Source: Planctomycetaceae bacterium (GTDB lineage: Bacteria > Planctomycetota > Planctomycetia > Planctomycetales > Planctomycetaceae). From it: DNA of 64,000 nt. The stretch lies in NCBI GenBank assembly GCA_016795145.1, contig JAEUII010000188.1, positions 1-64,000 on the forward strand. The letters are read 5' to 3'. A program made the translations under genes and the position numbers. Positions 1-9,269 of the stretch are shown here, in pieces. The notes beneath the pieces were generated by a model. That model did no database searches and was not told the origin of the DNA. It was given only the letters and a program-made list of their open reading frames with translations. Within the stretch, counting starts at the first letter, position 1. Each line of letters starts with the position of its first letter.

Positions 1-2
1 GC

Positions 3-128
3 GTGCTCAACTTCCGCAAATGGTGCCGCTCCACTGTCGTCGTCCCGGGAACAACGCCCGGCAGGAACGAAGCTCGCAGCACAACGAGAGTGGCCTCCCC
101 GAAATCGTCTCGCCGCACACAGGCATAG
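3..128 (+). pseudogene. 3' tail of a REP-associated (HUH) transposase, cut by the window edge or truncated
   Basis: Read in frame from base 3, about 41 codons ending at TAG 126-128 match the C-terminal tail of the intact transposase at 37329-38495 (shared stretch VLNFRKWCRS, then VVVPGTTPGR). The DNA after the stop also matches the DNA after the stop of the intact copy, in opposite orientation. Because the window starts here, I cannot tell whether a full gene lies upstream or this is another truncated 3' copy like those near 36.8-37.2 kb. Confidence 0.7.
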
Positions 129-424
129 CTGAGGGGAACACGAACCGCAAGTTGAGGCTTGCTGTGACTTTGCGATGTGAGGACAAAGGTGGATGGCACC
201 AGATTCGCCAGTTTCCAGATGGCACCAGTTTCCCTGGCCCAGTTTCCCTGGAGCACCAGTTTCCCTGGACGATCTCGCCCATCAAGGATTAGCCAGCCTG
301 TTAATCATCTGGCAGACGCTTACTGCGAAAGATCTGAACCGCCCGCTGCGGACCCGCACGCCGGGTGGTGTGGGAGGGGCTCAGCCGCAAGGCTGACGCC
401 TATCCCGATCTTTGTTCGCCCTCT
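129..424. repeat. REP-like motif cluster downstream of transposase tail
   Basis: No gene is seen here. Bases about 150-280 hold reverse-orientation copies of the REP-like motif whose forward core is GGTGCCATCCACC (here AGGTGGATGGCACC near 187-200). These are followed by degenerate tandem forms of GGCACCAGTTTCCCTGG to about 270. A short perfect hairpin, TCAGCC-GCAA-GGCTGA, lies at 381-396 beyond the end of the minus-strand HD gene. It has no T-run on either strand, so it is not a convincing terminator. Confidence 0.6.
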
Positions 425-979
425 CTATCCGATGATGTCTGCTGCCGTGAAGGTCGAGTCAACTCTGCCATCGAGTTCCCTAAACAGCCATTGCAATGGC
501 TCACGACTTTTTCCGTCCGTACACCCATCGATTATGTTGAAGGCCAAAAACAAGTTCCAATCCGTGATGTTGCCACGCAATGCAGCCATCCGTTGTTGAT
601 TGTATGAACCTTTTGACTCGAACTGACGCCACAACGCAAACGGCTCATCGTGGAATTGGACCATCGCTAGCAAGTCGACATCATCACAAAAGTCGGCGAG
701 GAATGATTTGGCCAGCGATGCATGGCTGGCGGGATCAGTAATCGGGACACCTGGCTTTGAATCGGCCTTGAACGAGTCATGCGTATGAATCAAGAGCTTA
801 AGTTTCCAAACCTCCGTATCGGACAGCTTTGGCTTAAGCACCTCGAGGTTGGGTTCGATCTCTGCGATGTGTGCGCGAACAGTGCCTTCCGGATGTCCCG
901 GGCGCGCCTCGCCCCAGTCAAGATTGCGCTGGTATCGCGGGTCAGCGATCACCAATTGAAATGCCGAGGCATAGTCCAT
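425..979 (-). CDS. HD-domain protein (putative phosphohydrolase)
   Basis: 184 residues from the ATG at 979; an in-frame start at 1027 would add 16 residues of low-quality sequence. Visible HD-type residues are H37 in an RAHIAE helix and H67-D68 in LIHTHD, followed by an acidic FCDDVD segment and FHDEP. HD proteins bind divalent metals and hydrolyse phosphoesters of nucleotides or other small substrates; the substrate here cannot be read from sequence. The C-terminus (DWNLFLAFNIIDGC) looks complete. It stands alone between repeat clusters in an accessory-looking region. Confidence 0.6.
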   Translation of the reverse strand: MDYASAFQLVIADPRYQRNLDWGEARPGHPEGTVRAHIAEIEPNLEVLKPKLSDTEVWKLKLLIHTHDSFKADSKPGVPITDPASHASLAKSFLADFCDDVDLLAMVQFHDEPFALWRQFESKGSYNQQRMAALRGNITDWNLFLAFNIIDGCTDGKSREPLQWLFRELDGRVDSTFTAADIIG

Positions 980-1094
980 GGAGTTTCTTCGTGTGCTTGT
1001 GGGCGAACGCTGGCCATCACCCGGCACGCGCGAGTGAGGCCACCATGTAAGAAACGCCCGATCGCGTGCTCGGGTGGATGGCTTTGTTCGTCAG

Positions 1095-1385
1095 CTACAT
1101 TTCGGCGTCACGAATCTCGCACTGCAACGCCAGCGAAAGTCGTGCGCACAATGTTGAGATCCAACCGGTCCAGTGCGATTGGTCTAGATTTCCATCAATC
1201 AGCAGACCGCTTGGTTCAACAGATGCCCAAACATATTTTGGGGATGATAAAGTTCCATACCACTGCGGAGTATTGTCATCTTCTGCGTGACCAACCCAGC
1301 CATCCATTTCCCGGAATACTCGGTCAACGGCGAGCCATTGTTCCTCATCAAGATCGTATGGGAGCTTGAGGGTTATAGAGGGCAT
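1095..1385 (-). CDS. Small conserved hypothetical protein
   Basis: 96 residues beginning MPSITLKLPYDL. The composition is that of a real globular protein: few rare residues, well-spaced acidic and aromatic positions (MDGWVGHAED, SVEPSGLLIDGN, HWTGWISTLCARLSLAL). There is no signal peptide or membrane segment. It resembles short cytosolic proteins that I associate with planctomycete and related accessory regions, sometimes next to immunity-type genes, but I do not recognise a characterised family. No function is assigned. Confidence 0.6.
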   Translation of the reverse strand: MPSITLKLPYDLDEEQWLAVDRVFREMDGWVGHAEDDNTPQWYGTLSSPKYVWASVEPSGLLIDGNLDQSHWTGWISTLCARLSLALQCEIRDAEM

Positions 1386-2297
1386 AACGTTGATCAGGCA
1401 GTTTCCGAGTTGTCGTTAGTTGGATGAAGTCATTGCTGACGAACGAATTGCGATCTATGCGTCGGGCGATTAGCCGACGCATAGATCGTGCGTTGAACTT
1501 TGCCGCTTTGTGAGCGGTGTGGGCTCTTGCGGGATTCATCACTGTGGCGAATCCTCTCACGGTGCACTTTACCGATGGGGGACCGCGTTGTCACCCTTTG
1601 TTTGGATTGCGGAAAACCTTGGCCGAGTGCCGAGGCGCGAGGCGATCTGCGCAAGATTCGCTTTGCGTTATCTGCGTTAATCCGCGTCCATCTGCGGTTT
1701 CAAACCGGTGTTGGTTTCCGATTACGCGGGAATGACATTGGATGTTGTACCGGGAAGCTGACGCATCCCGCTCGCCGGAGCGGCAGAGGAATCGCGAAGA
1801 GCAGAAACGCAATCAGGGGACTGACGTCGCCCCGCTCGCCTTTTTTTTGTCCCGCATTTTTTGCCCGCACGTTGATCTCATTGCGGCTGCAGTGGTTTTA
1901 CGGCGTGCACACTCAGGCTTCCGGCGCCTGCGGCACACGCACTGCGTACGTGCTACCCGATGGGCGCTGGGGACGGGGTAGTGCAGAGGCCGTTTTCCAC
2001 CGGGGTGAACCCGGTGGGGAAGGAAGAGTGTGTGTGTTCTCGGAGGACTGACGTCCTGCCGCTCGCCTTTATCTTTCTGCCCGACATTTTTTTGCCGGAT
2101 GATGAACTCGTCGCGATCAGTGGTGTGGAGGAATCGCGTAGTACAAAATCGCAATCAGGGGACTGACGTCGCCCCGCTCGCCTTGGTTTGTGGCACAGCT
2201 TTGTGGAACGTTGATTGCTGGTGCCCGGGGATCTTTGGCAAGATCCACTACCGCGAAGGCAAGAGTCGCGACCTAAACTCTTTGTCGTCAGGGCGCA
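1386..2297. repeat. Gene-free region rich in dispersed repeats and a strong hairpin
   Basis: No convincing gene on either strand. Contents: a perfect 15-bp inverted repeat (1451-1465 and 1474-1488, 8-nt loop); a dispersed repeat at about 1655-1703 with GTTAATCCGCGTCCATC followed by TGCGGTTTC, also seen near 9089 and 39900; and three copies of a repeat built on GACTGACGTC then CCGCTCGCC (1816-1840, 2045-2067, 2157-2182). The first and third of these share a further upstream block (GGAATCGCG, then GCAATCAGGGG), and the first two share a downstream T-rich block. Confidence 0.6.
1451..1488. repeat. Perfect 15-bp-stem hairpin
   Basis: The left arm CGATCTATGCGTCGG (1451-1465) is exactly complementary to the right arm at 1474-1488 around the loop GCGATTAG. 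There is no T-run on either side, so an intrinsic terminator is unlikely. It may be a REP/BIME-type palindrome or a protein-binding site. It lies upstream of the minus-strand gene starting at 1385. Confidence 0.75.
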
Positions 2298-3659
2298 TTA
2301 AAAGATGTTGCTGAAGACGCTGGCTTTTTCGCAGACGAACGTTTGGTCTGGGTCCTGAAATGGCGTTCCTGGCGTGGGTTGTGTTTCACTTGAAACGACT
2401 GTCTGGTCACTTGCCAGGGTAGAGGTGTGATCGGGATTCGATCTCCACCAGGTCTCTGCATCTTTCCAGGACCAGTCCGAAGCGCAGCTGCAGGCTTCAA
2501 GAGCTTCCTGAAGTTCTCGCGCGGATCCGAAGCGACATTCGGGCTTCTTGTGAAGGCAGCGCAGGATGATCTCCGCCAGGTCCTCGGGAACGGCGACGCC
2601 CAACTCCTGAAATGTTGGAGGTGAAGCGGTTGCGTGGGCGACAACCAGCATGACAGGGTTGTCATCTTCAAACGGTGCTCGACCAGTCAACAGGAAATAG
2701 GCAACACAGGCCAGTGAATACAGGTCGCCGCGGATGTCCGGCTTCAACCCCTGGGCCTGTTCAGGACACATGAATCGTGGTGAGCCTTGCAATTGAGTGC
2801 TCACGGAACGAATGCCAACATTCCCCATCGAAGCAGGAAGCACGAGTCCGAAGTCCAGCAACTTGGCGACGTCATACATCTGCCCACGTTCAGCAAGGAA
2901 GATATTGCTGGGCTTGATGTCACGATGAACCAGGCCGTACTGACCCGATTCATGCAGTGCGCCGCAGATCTGACGCAGAATGTAGACGACTCGCCCCGGA
3001 GGCTGCGGGCCGTATCGATCCACCAACTGGCGAAGATTCAGGCCCTCGAGGTATTCCATCGCGTAGTAGAACACGCCGTCAGCAGTGCGACCGTAGTCAT
3101 AAACCTGAACGGTGTTCCAGTGAGTCAGCTTCGCGGTCGCTTTCACTTCACGTTCGAAGCGAGCCAGCATCCTTCGGTCTGATGCTTTATCCTTTCGAAT
3201 CAACTTGATCGCACATCGGCGTTTTAGAAGCTGATGTTCTCCCAGATAGACATCTCCCATTCCGCCAGAGCCAATCAACTGAAACAGACGGTACGGTCCC
3301 AGTTGTTCCTGCTGGCGGATTTGGCGGTAGAGTTCTCGATTCAGGTAGCACAAATAAAAGACGATCCCAAATCCCACCAGGATCGTCGCAGTATGACGAA
3401 CCAGAAAGTCCTGCATGGCGAATGGTACGCTTTGCCACGTGGCAATCGTGGAGATGATGACCCGTTCAAGAATCAGCCCTGTGACCAGAATCGCAAGAAG
3501 CACACCCGCGTGGTACCTCAGTGACCGGCGCTGAGGCGTTTGGAGATCACCCACAGGCTTCACACAACTGCTGCCGCCAATCACCGATGCGTCTTCCGTC
3601 AGACCATCCTGGATGGCTGATTTGGATTCCGCGTTTGTTGTGAGGACACCGGTTGGCAT
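2298..3659 (-). CDS. Ser/Thr protein kinase with N-terminal membrane segments
   Basis: 453 residues. The catalytic domain is complete: glycine loop GSGGMG (130-135), AIKLI lysine K152, HRD at 245-247 with DIKPSN, DFG at 269-271, and the activation-segment end MCPEQ. Before it lie two hydrophobic stretches (about 52-72 and 90-106), so the kinase is anchored through its N-terminus rather than by the C-terminal segment of classical PknB proteins. The C-terminal tail after the kinase (about 400-453) is Thr/Ser/Pro-rich with no sensor domain. It should phosphorylate cytoplasmic Ser/Thr proteins; the signal it senses is unknown. The gene stands alone. Confidence 0.93.
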   Translation of the reverse strand: MPTGVLTTNAESKSAIQDGLTEDASVIGGSSCVKPVGDLQTPQRRSLRYHAGVLLAILVTGLILERVIISTIATWQSVPFAMQDFLVRHTATILVGFGIVFYLCYLNRELYRQIRQQEQLGPYRLFQLIGSGGMGDVYLGEHQLLKRRCAIKLIRKDKASDRRMLARFEREVKATAKLTHWNTVQVYDYGRTADGVFYYAMEYLEGLNLRQLVDRYGPQPPGRVVYILRQICGALHESGQYGLVHRDIKPSNIFLAERGQMYDVAKLLDFGLVLPASMGNVGIRSVSTQLQGSPRFMCPEQAQGLKPDIRGDLYSLACVAYFLLTGRAPFEDDNPVMLVVAHATASPPTFQELGVAVPEDLAEIILRCLHKKPECRFGSARELQEALEACSCASDWSWKDAETWWRSNPDHTSTLASDQTVVSSETQPTPGTPFQDPDQTFVCEKASVFSNIF

Positions 3660-4017
3660 TGTGAAGAAGCACGATGAAGGGTATTTGCGGAGTTCGCATG
3701 GACAGCAGGATTTCTACCCTGATGTCCGGAAACTCGGAGTCAATTCATCGAGCAACCATAATGCGCTGTTCCCGGGATGCTTCAGAGAAGTCCACAGATT
3801 TGCAGTGTCTCCTGATCAACACACTCTGCTGTCTAAATGCCACATCGGTTGTGGTTGATTCCGGGAAACAGAAGTTCAAACACTGATGACTCACAGTGAC
3901 TCGGTGGCCAGAAATGATGCAATCTGGCAACATGTGGAGCCTGCACTTGCCGGAAGTTGCTTCCGGGAAGTTCCCCCATGTCGATTTCCCTCCGTTCTGA
4001 CTATCCAGGCTCCACGT
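3660..4017. other. Intergenic region between divergent kinase and heme-protein genes
   Basis: 358 bp between two divergently transcribed genes, so it should hold both promoters. I see no credible small gene, no obvious sigma-54 site and no strong hairpin. An upstream in-frame ATG at 3886 would add 44 residues before the signal peptide of the next gene; that extension lacks protein-like character. Confidence 0.5.
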
Positions 4018-7000
4018 ATGAGAAATCTGTGCGCACTTACATTGGCCCTCGTTGTCCTTGGGCCCTCGGCGAACGCTCAGCAGAAACCCGTTCTGCAGTC
4101 CTTCGAGCGTCAGCAATTGTCAGATGTCTACTATTCGGAGGGAATCTCCGTCGGTGATCTGAACAACGATGGCAAGACCGATGTCATCTACGGACCACAC
4201 TGGTATGCCGGCCCGGACTTCAAGACGAAGAACGAAATCTATCCGGCGGTCCCTCAGAAGCGTGAAGGGTACGCGGACAATTTCTTCAACTGGGTTCACG
4301 ACTTCGACAAAGACGGATGGAATGACATCCTTGTCGTCGGCTTCCCCGGAACGCCTGGATTTGTCTATCGCAATCCGGGCAAGGATGGCATCACTGGTCT
4401 GTGGGAAAAGCTCCAGGTCGCTGATTCTGTCAGCAACGAAGCGCCGCAGTTTGCAGACATCACTGGCGACGGAGTTCCAGAACTCGTTTGTACTCGACAG
4501 GGCCGTTACGGCTTCTACGTGCCAGAGAAGTCGAATCCCCTTGGCGCATGGAAGTTCGTGAACATCTCAGAAAAGATTGCTCCGGTTCCATTCGGACATG
4601 GTCTGGGGGTTGGTGATGTCAACAGCGACGGTCGAATGGACATGATTGCGACGGATGGCTGGATGGAGCAGCCTGCAGAAGGTGCCGTCGAAGGGGTTTG
4701 GAAATTCCGCAAGTATCCGTTCGCCCGAGCGGGTGCGGATATGTTCGCGTATGACGTCGATGGCGATAAGGATGCCGACATCATCACGGCTCTCAGTGCT
4801 CACGATTTCGGGCTGGCCTGGTATGAAAACACAGGAGTCGACGGAAACGGCGACACGACCTTTGAAAAGCACCTCCTGATGGGGGAAACCAAGGAAGACA
4901 GTCCCTACGGGCTGCTCTTCACCGAACTGCATGCCGTCAAGCTGGCGGACATGAACGGCGACGGACTGCAGGACATCGTGACGGGCAAGACGTACTGGTC
5001 GCACCATACTCAGAGTCCATTGTGGGATGCCGGCGCGGTGGTGTATTGGTTTGAGCTTCAGCGAAACAAGGATGGCGTCGACTTTGCTCCTCACCTGGCA
5101 GATGACAAGTCTGGCATCGGCCGCGGTCTTGTTGTTGAAGACATCAATAAGGACGGGCTGATTGACATCGCCGCCGGCGGTATGGTTGGCGCCAGTGTGC
5201 TAATGCACGCCGCGAAGGAAGTGTCACAGGAAGAGTTTGAAGCGGCTCAGCCTCAGAAGCGAAAGGAAATGGCGGAAGGCCTGAAGCCGGAAGACGCGGC
5301 AAAGCAGATGACGGTGCCTCCTGGATTCAAGGTTCAACTTGCAGCCGGCGAGCCGATGGTTCACCAGCCTGTGGCGATGTGCTTTGACCACAAGGGACGT
5401 CTTTGGGTCGCGGAAGCTCATACGTATCCGCTTCGAGCTCCGGATGGAGAAGGCAAAGACAAGATCCTGATCTTCGAAGATGTCGATGGCGATGGGGTCT
5501 TTGATACGACAAAGACCTTTATCGAAGGCCTTAATCTGATCAGCGGACTGGAAGTCGGCTTTGGCGGAGTCTACGTCGGGGCGGCGCCTTACCTGATGTT
5601 CATTCCGGACCGCGATGGAGACGACAAGCCGGACGCTCCTGCGAAGGGTGAAGTCGCTCAGGCCTCGGTTCAGTTCCCAAAAGACGTTCCTCCCGGCGCC
5701 GTTGTTCTGCGAGATGGTTTCGGCTGGCAGGATACTCATGAAACTCTCAACGCATTCATCTGGGGACCCGATGGCTGGTTGTACGGCTGCCACGGCGTAT
5801 TTACTCATTCCAAAGTTGGCAAGCCTGGCGCTGCCGATAGTGAACGACTGCCGCTCAACGCCGCCGTCTGGCGTTACCATCCGAAGAAGGATGTGTTCGA
5901 AGCCTTCATGAACGGAACGAGCAATCCCTGGGGAGTCGACTTCAACGACAAGGGTCAGGCATTCATCACAGCGTGCGTGATTCCTCACCTTTGGCACGTG
6001 ATTCAGGGTGCTCGTTACCATCGACAGGGCGGTCAGCATTTCAATCCCTACACTTACGATGACATCAAGACGATTGCAGACCACGCACACTATGTTGGCA
6101 ACATCGCTGACCATGCGTGGTGGGGACACGAACCACGAGCCGCCGGAGCGACATCGGATGCAGGCGGTGGTCATGCGCACTGTGGCGGAATGATTTATCT
6201 GGGCGACAACTGGCCGGATGATTACCGAAACCAGATCTTCTTCAACAACGTGCATGGCAATCGAATCAACTGTGACATTCTTGAGCCAGTGGCCGGAACA
6301 TCTGCGTGGGTTGGCCATCATGGCAAAGACATGATGCTGGCGAACGACCATTACTTCCGCGGCATCAATCTGCGGTACGGTCCCGATGGCACTGTGTACC
6401 TGATTGACTGGTACGACAAGAATGCCTGCCACCGAACGAACCCGGAAATCTGGGACCGCAGCAACGGCCGGATCTATCGCATCTCCTATGGTAAGGTGGC
6501 TGGCCAGAACGTTGATGTCAGCAAGTGGTCTGACAAGGAAGTCCTCGCATCGCATGAACATCGCAATGAGTGGTTTTCACGCATGGCGCGAAAGATCACG
6601 ATGCAGAAGGGTTGTTCGGCTGAACTCGCAAAGGGCCTTTGGGACGCAGCAAGTGACAGCACACGGTCCGTGGAAACTCGTCTTCGTTACCTGTGGACGC
6701 TGCACGCTGCTCATGGTCTGAGCACTGATCAGATCCAGTCGCTGCTGGCGGATAAGCAGGAGTACATTCGTGCATGGGCGATTCAGCTGGAGCTGGAAGA
6801 CCAGACTGCAGATGCGCCGATCGTGAAACAACTGGAGAATCTGGCCGCAACGGATTCTTCAGCGACCGTTCGACTCTATCTGACCTCCGCATTGCAGCGA
6901 CTGCCGCTCGAATCACGCTGGGGAATCGCCACAGCATTGGCAGCCCATGAAAATGACGCCACGGACCATAATCTCCCGCTGATGCTCTGGTACGGCACCG

Positions 7001-8709
7001 AGCCACTCGTTGCACAGAATCCGGAGAAGGCCATTCAGCTGGCGCTCAGCACGAAGATTCCTCTGTTGCGATCGTACATTTTCCGACGAGCCGCCGCTTC
7101 GAACGAAACACTTCCTGCGGTTGTCGCAGCGCTGGGTAAGGCAGATTCTGTCGACCTGCAGAGGCAGATTCTGGACGCCATGATGGCCTCGTTTGAAGGT
7201 CGCGTGGATATCCCGATGCCGGATTCGTGGAAAGCCACCTATGAAGCTCTGCTGAAGAGCGATCAGCAGGATATCGTCGATCGTGCCAATCAACTGGCCG
7301 TTCTGTTTGGTGATCAGCGAGTCTTTCCGCCGATGCGAGCTTTGCTTGGTGACAAGTCACAGGACATCGGACGTCGTCAGCAGGCATTGAGCGTGCTGGT
7401 GAAGGGACAGGATAAGGCCGCGGCGGATGTGCTTCAGGGAGATTCCGTTCTGGGCAACCCGGAACTTCAGGCCGCGGCGATCCGAGCCCTGTCGATCCTT
7501 GGCAATGATTCGACGCCGAAGGTCCTGCTTGGAAACTACTCAAGCCTTGGCAACAGCGTCAAAGGTGACACCGTCAGCACTCTGGTCTCACGTCCCGCGT
7601 GGACTCGTCTGCTGCTGACAGCAATCGCCGACGGAAAGGTCCCCAGCAGTGATTTGCATGCGTACCATGTTCGGCAGATTCTGGCCTTCAACGACGCTGA
7701 ACTGAACGACCTCCTTAAGAAGCATTGGGGCGAGATTCGCGAATCTTCGGCGGACCGCAAGGAACAGGCGGCGGCACTGAAGAAGCAGCTGACACCACGA
7801 GTGCTCACCAGGGCCAATCTGGGGAACGGCCGACGTGTGTACTCAAAAACCTGTCAGAACTGTCATCGGCTCTTTGGAACCGGTGGTGAAATTGGTCCTG
7901 ACATCACGGGTTCAAATCGCGCGAACATCGATTACGTACTTGAGAATGTTCTCGACCCCAGCGCGGTGGTTGGACGTGATTATCAGATGACGGTGCTTGC
8001 ACTGGTGGATGGCCGAGTCATTCAGGGGCTTCTGAAGCAGGAGACCGACAGTGCTCTGACCATTCAGACGATCAATGACAAAGTGGTTGTGCCAAAGTCT
8101 GAGATCGAAGAACGAAGTCTCTCCAGCGTCTCCATGATGCCTGAACGTCAGCTGGATACTCTGACACCCGATGAAGTGCGTGACTTGATTGCCTACCTTG
8201 CAAGTCCGGCTCAGGTGGGAATCAGCGGTCCGTCCGCTCCGATTGATCCAAAGACGGGAAAGGTCCCGGACGCCGTTGAAGGCGAAGCGATGAAGATCAT
8301 TGGCAAGACCGGCGGCACCGCGGCCAGTCAAAACATGAGCGGTTTCCCGGCTGCAAAGTGGAGCGGCAATGATCAGCTGTGGTGGACCGGTGCTAAGCCG
8401 GGCGACACGCTGAGCCTTGAAGTTCCAGTTCCTGCTGATGGAGCGTACGACGTGGAACTTGTGATGACGAAAGCACGGGACTACGGCATCGTTAAGGTCA
8501 CATTGAACGACACGGTGCTCGACCCCGGCGTCGATCTTTACAACAACCCGGAAGTGATCACGACGGGCGTGCTGTCGTTCAGCAAAGTCCTGCTGAAGAG
8601 TGGCGCAGGAAAGCTGACGCTGGAGATTACCGGGGCGAATGCGGAAGCGGTCAAGGGCTACATGGTGGCAGTTGACTATGTCCGGCTCGTGCCTTCTGAG
8701 AAGAAGTAA
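4018..8709 (+). CDS. PVC-type multidomain heme protein (FG-GAP, dehydrogenase propeller, HEAT, CxxCH cytochrome)
   Basis: 1563 residues from ATG 4018, chosen because it opens a clean signal peptide (MRNLCALTLALVVLGPSANA). Domain order: FG-GAP/VCBS calcium-binding repeats (about 30-430; motifs such as DLNNDGKTD and DVNSDGRMD); a membrane-bound-dehydrogenase-like beta-propeller typical of Planctomycetes/Verrucomicrobia (about 450-870); helical HEAT-like repeats (about 870-1240); a cytochrome c domain with heme motif CQNCH at residue 1279 and downstream methionines; and a C-terminal jelly-roll-like carbohydrate-binding domain (about 1410-1563, ending MVAVDYVRL). It is probably periplasmic and oxidises a sugar or polyol with electron transfer to heme. 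The substrate is unknown. No operon partner. Confidence 0.88.
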   Translation: MRNLCALTLALVVLGPSANAQQKPVLQSFERQQLSDVYYSEGISVGDLNNDGKTDVIYGPHWYAGPDFKTKNEIYPAVPQKREGYADNFFNWVHDFDKDGWNDILVVGFPGTPGFVYRNPGKDGITGLWEKLQVADSVSNEAPQFADITGDGVPELVCTRQGRYGFYVPEKSNPLGAWKFVNISEKIAPVPFGHGLGVGDVNSDGRMDMIATDGWMEQPAEGAVEGVWKFRKYPFARAGADMFAYDVDGDKDADIITALSAHDFGLAWYENTGVDGNGDTTFEKHLLMGETKEDSPYGLLFTELHAVKLADMNGDGLQDIVTGKTYWSHHTQSPLWDAGAVVYWFELQRNKDGVDFAPHLADDKSGIGRGLVVEDINKDGLIDIAAGGMVGASVLMHAAKEVSQEEFEAAQPQKRKEMAEGLKPEDAAKQMTVPPGFKVQLAAGEPMVHQPVAMCFDHKGRLWVAEAHTYPLRAPDGEGKDKILIFEDVDGDGVFDTTKTFIEGLNLISGLEVGFGGVYVGAAPYLMFIPDRDGDDKPDAPAKGEVAQASVQFPKDVPPGAVVLRDGFGWQDTHETLNAFIWGPDGWLYGCHGVFTHSKVGKPGAADSERLPLNAAVWRYHPKKDVFEAFMNGTSNPWGVDFNDKGQAFITACVIPHLWHVIQGARYHRQGGQHFNPYTYDDIKTIADHAHYVGNIADHAWWGHEPRAAGATSDAGGGHAHCGGMIYLGDNWPDDYRNQIFFNNVHGNRINCDILEPVAGTSAWVGHHGKDMMLANDHYFRGINLRYGPDGTVYLIDWYDKNACHRTNPEIWDRSNGRIYRISYGKVAGQNVDVSKWSDKEVLASHEHRNEWFSRMARKITMQKGCSAELAKGLWDAASDSTRSVETRLRYLWTLHAAHGLSTDQIQSLLADKQEYIRAWAIQLELEDQTADAPIVKQLENLAATDSSATVRLYLTSALQRLPLESRWGIATALAAHENDATDHNLPLMLWYGTEPLVAQNPEKAIQLALSTKIPLLRSYIFRRAAASNETLPAVVAALGKADSVDLQRQILDAMMASFEGRVDIPMPDSWKATYEALLKSDQQDIVDRANQLAVLFGDQRVFPPMRALLGDKSQDIGRRQQALSVLVKGQDKAAADVLQGDSVLGNPELQAAAIRALSILGNDSTPKVLLGNYSSLGNSVKGDTVSTLVSRPAWTRLLLTAIADGKVPSSDLHAYHVRQILAFNDAELNDLLKKHWGEIRESSADRKEQAAALKKQLTPRVLTRANLGNGRRVYSKTCQNCHRLFGTGGEIGPDITGSNRANIDYVLENVLDPSAVVGRDYQMTVLALVDGRVIQGLLKQETDSALTIQTINDKVVVPKSEIEERSLSSVSMMPERQLDTLTPDEVRDLIAYLASPAQVGISGPSAPIDPKTGKVPDAVEGEAMKIIGKTGGTAASQNMSGFPAAKWSGNDQLWWTGAKPGDTLSLEVPVPADGAYDVELVMTKARDYGIVKVTLNDTVLDPGVDLYNNPEVITTGVLSFSKVLLKSGAGKLTLEITGANAEAVKGYMVAVDYVRLVPSEKK

Positions 8710-9269
8710 GCGACTGTCACGCCCGCACTGAGAGCAGCAGCGACGCGGTTCGGAAAGCGGGTCAATCGTCTGATTGGCCCGCCGAAACGCCTGGCGTTAA
8801 TTGTCTGCCAGGTGAAAAACGATGTCATTCCCGAGTAGACGTGAATCTATGCTGGGTTCCCGCCCTGTTGTCTATACATAAGTGGCTTGCTGCCGCTTGC
8901 GAAGGACTGCCAGAAGGGTTCGGGAGTGATTTCGATATCGATGACCCACTTCTCACGAGGCTAAACGGCCGCCCCGTTTGGGGCTTTGCAACCATGTCGG
9001 ACCGAAAACCTGGGCCGAATGGCGCCGAATGGCCCAGGCTAGGCAAATGGCTGGGCCTTTGGCCCGTAACAGCACAAGACCATTTCAGAGATTTGCTGTG
9101 CGTTATTCGCGTTAATTCGCGTCCATTCGCGGTTTCAACGTTCTGGGTTCCCGCCGTTCCCGCCTAATCGGGAATGACAAGTTGGAGGTCTTCTACTTCT
9201 GCAAACAGCTGAAAACTGAACACTGAAAACTGAACACTGGTATCAGGCGATTGACATCCCCCGCTCGCC
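8710..9269. repeat. Intergenic repeats between the heme-protein gene and the SDR gene
   Basis: No credible gene. A second copy of the dispersed repeat seen at 1655 lies at about 9089-9180 (GCGTTAATTCGCGTCCATTC, then GCGGTTTC) and ends in an inverted pair built on TGTCATTCCCG (near 8822) and CGGGAATGACA (9169-9179). A short tandem of GAAAACTGAACACT occurs at about 9210-9239, and a truncated CCCCGCTCGCC block at 9259-9269. CCTGGC/GCCAGG (about 8790-8815) can pair just after the heme-protein gene but has no T-run. Confidence 0.55.

Noticed and set aside
5224-6561. 445-codon minus-strand frame inside the heme-protein gene
   Set aside because: It lies wholly antisense to a gene with clear domains, and its sequence has no recognisable fold; long antisense frames are common at this base composition.
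8841-9167. Open frame of 108 codons between the heme-protein and SDR genes
   Set aside because: It runs across a dispersed repeat also found near 1655 and 39900, and its composition is not protein-like.
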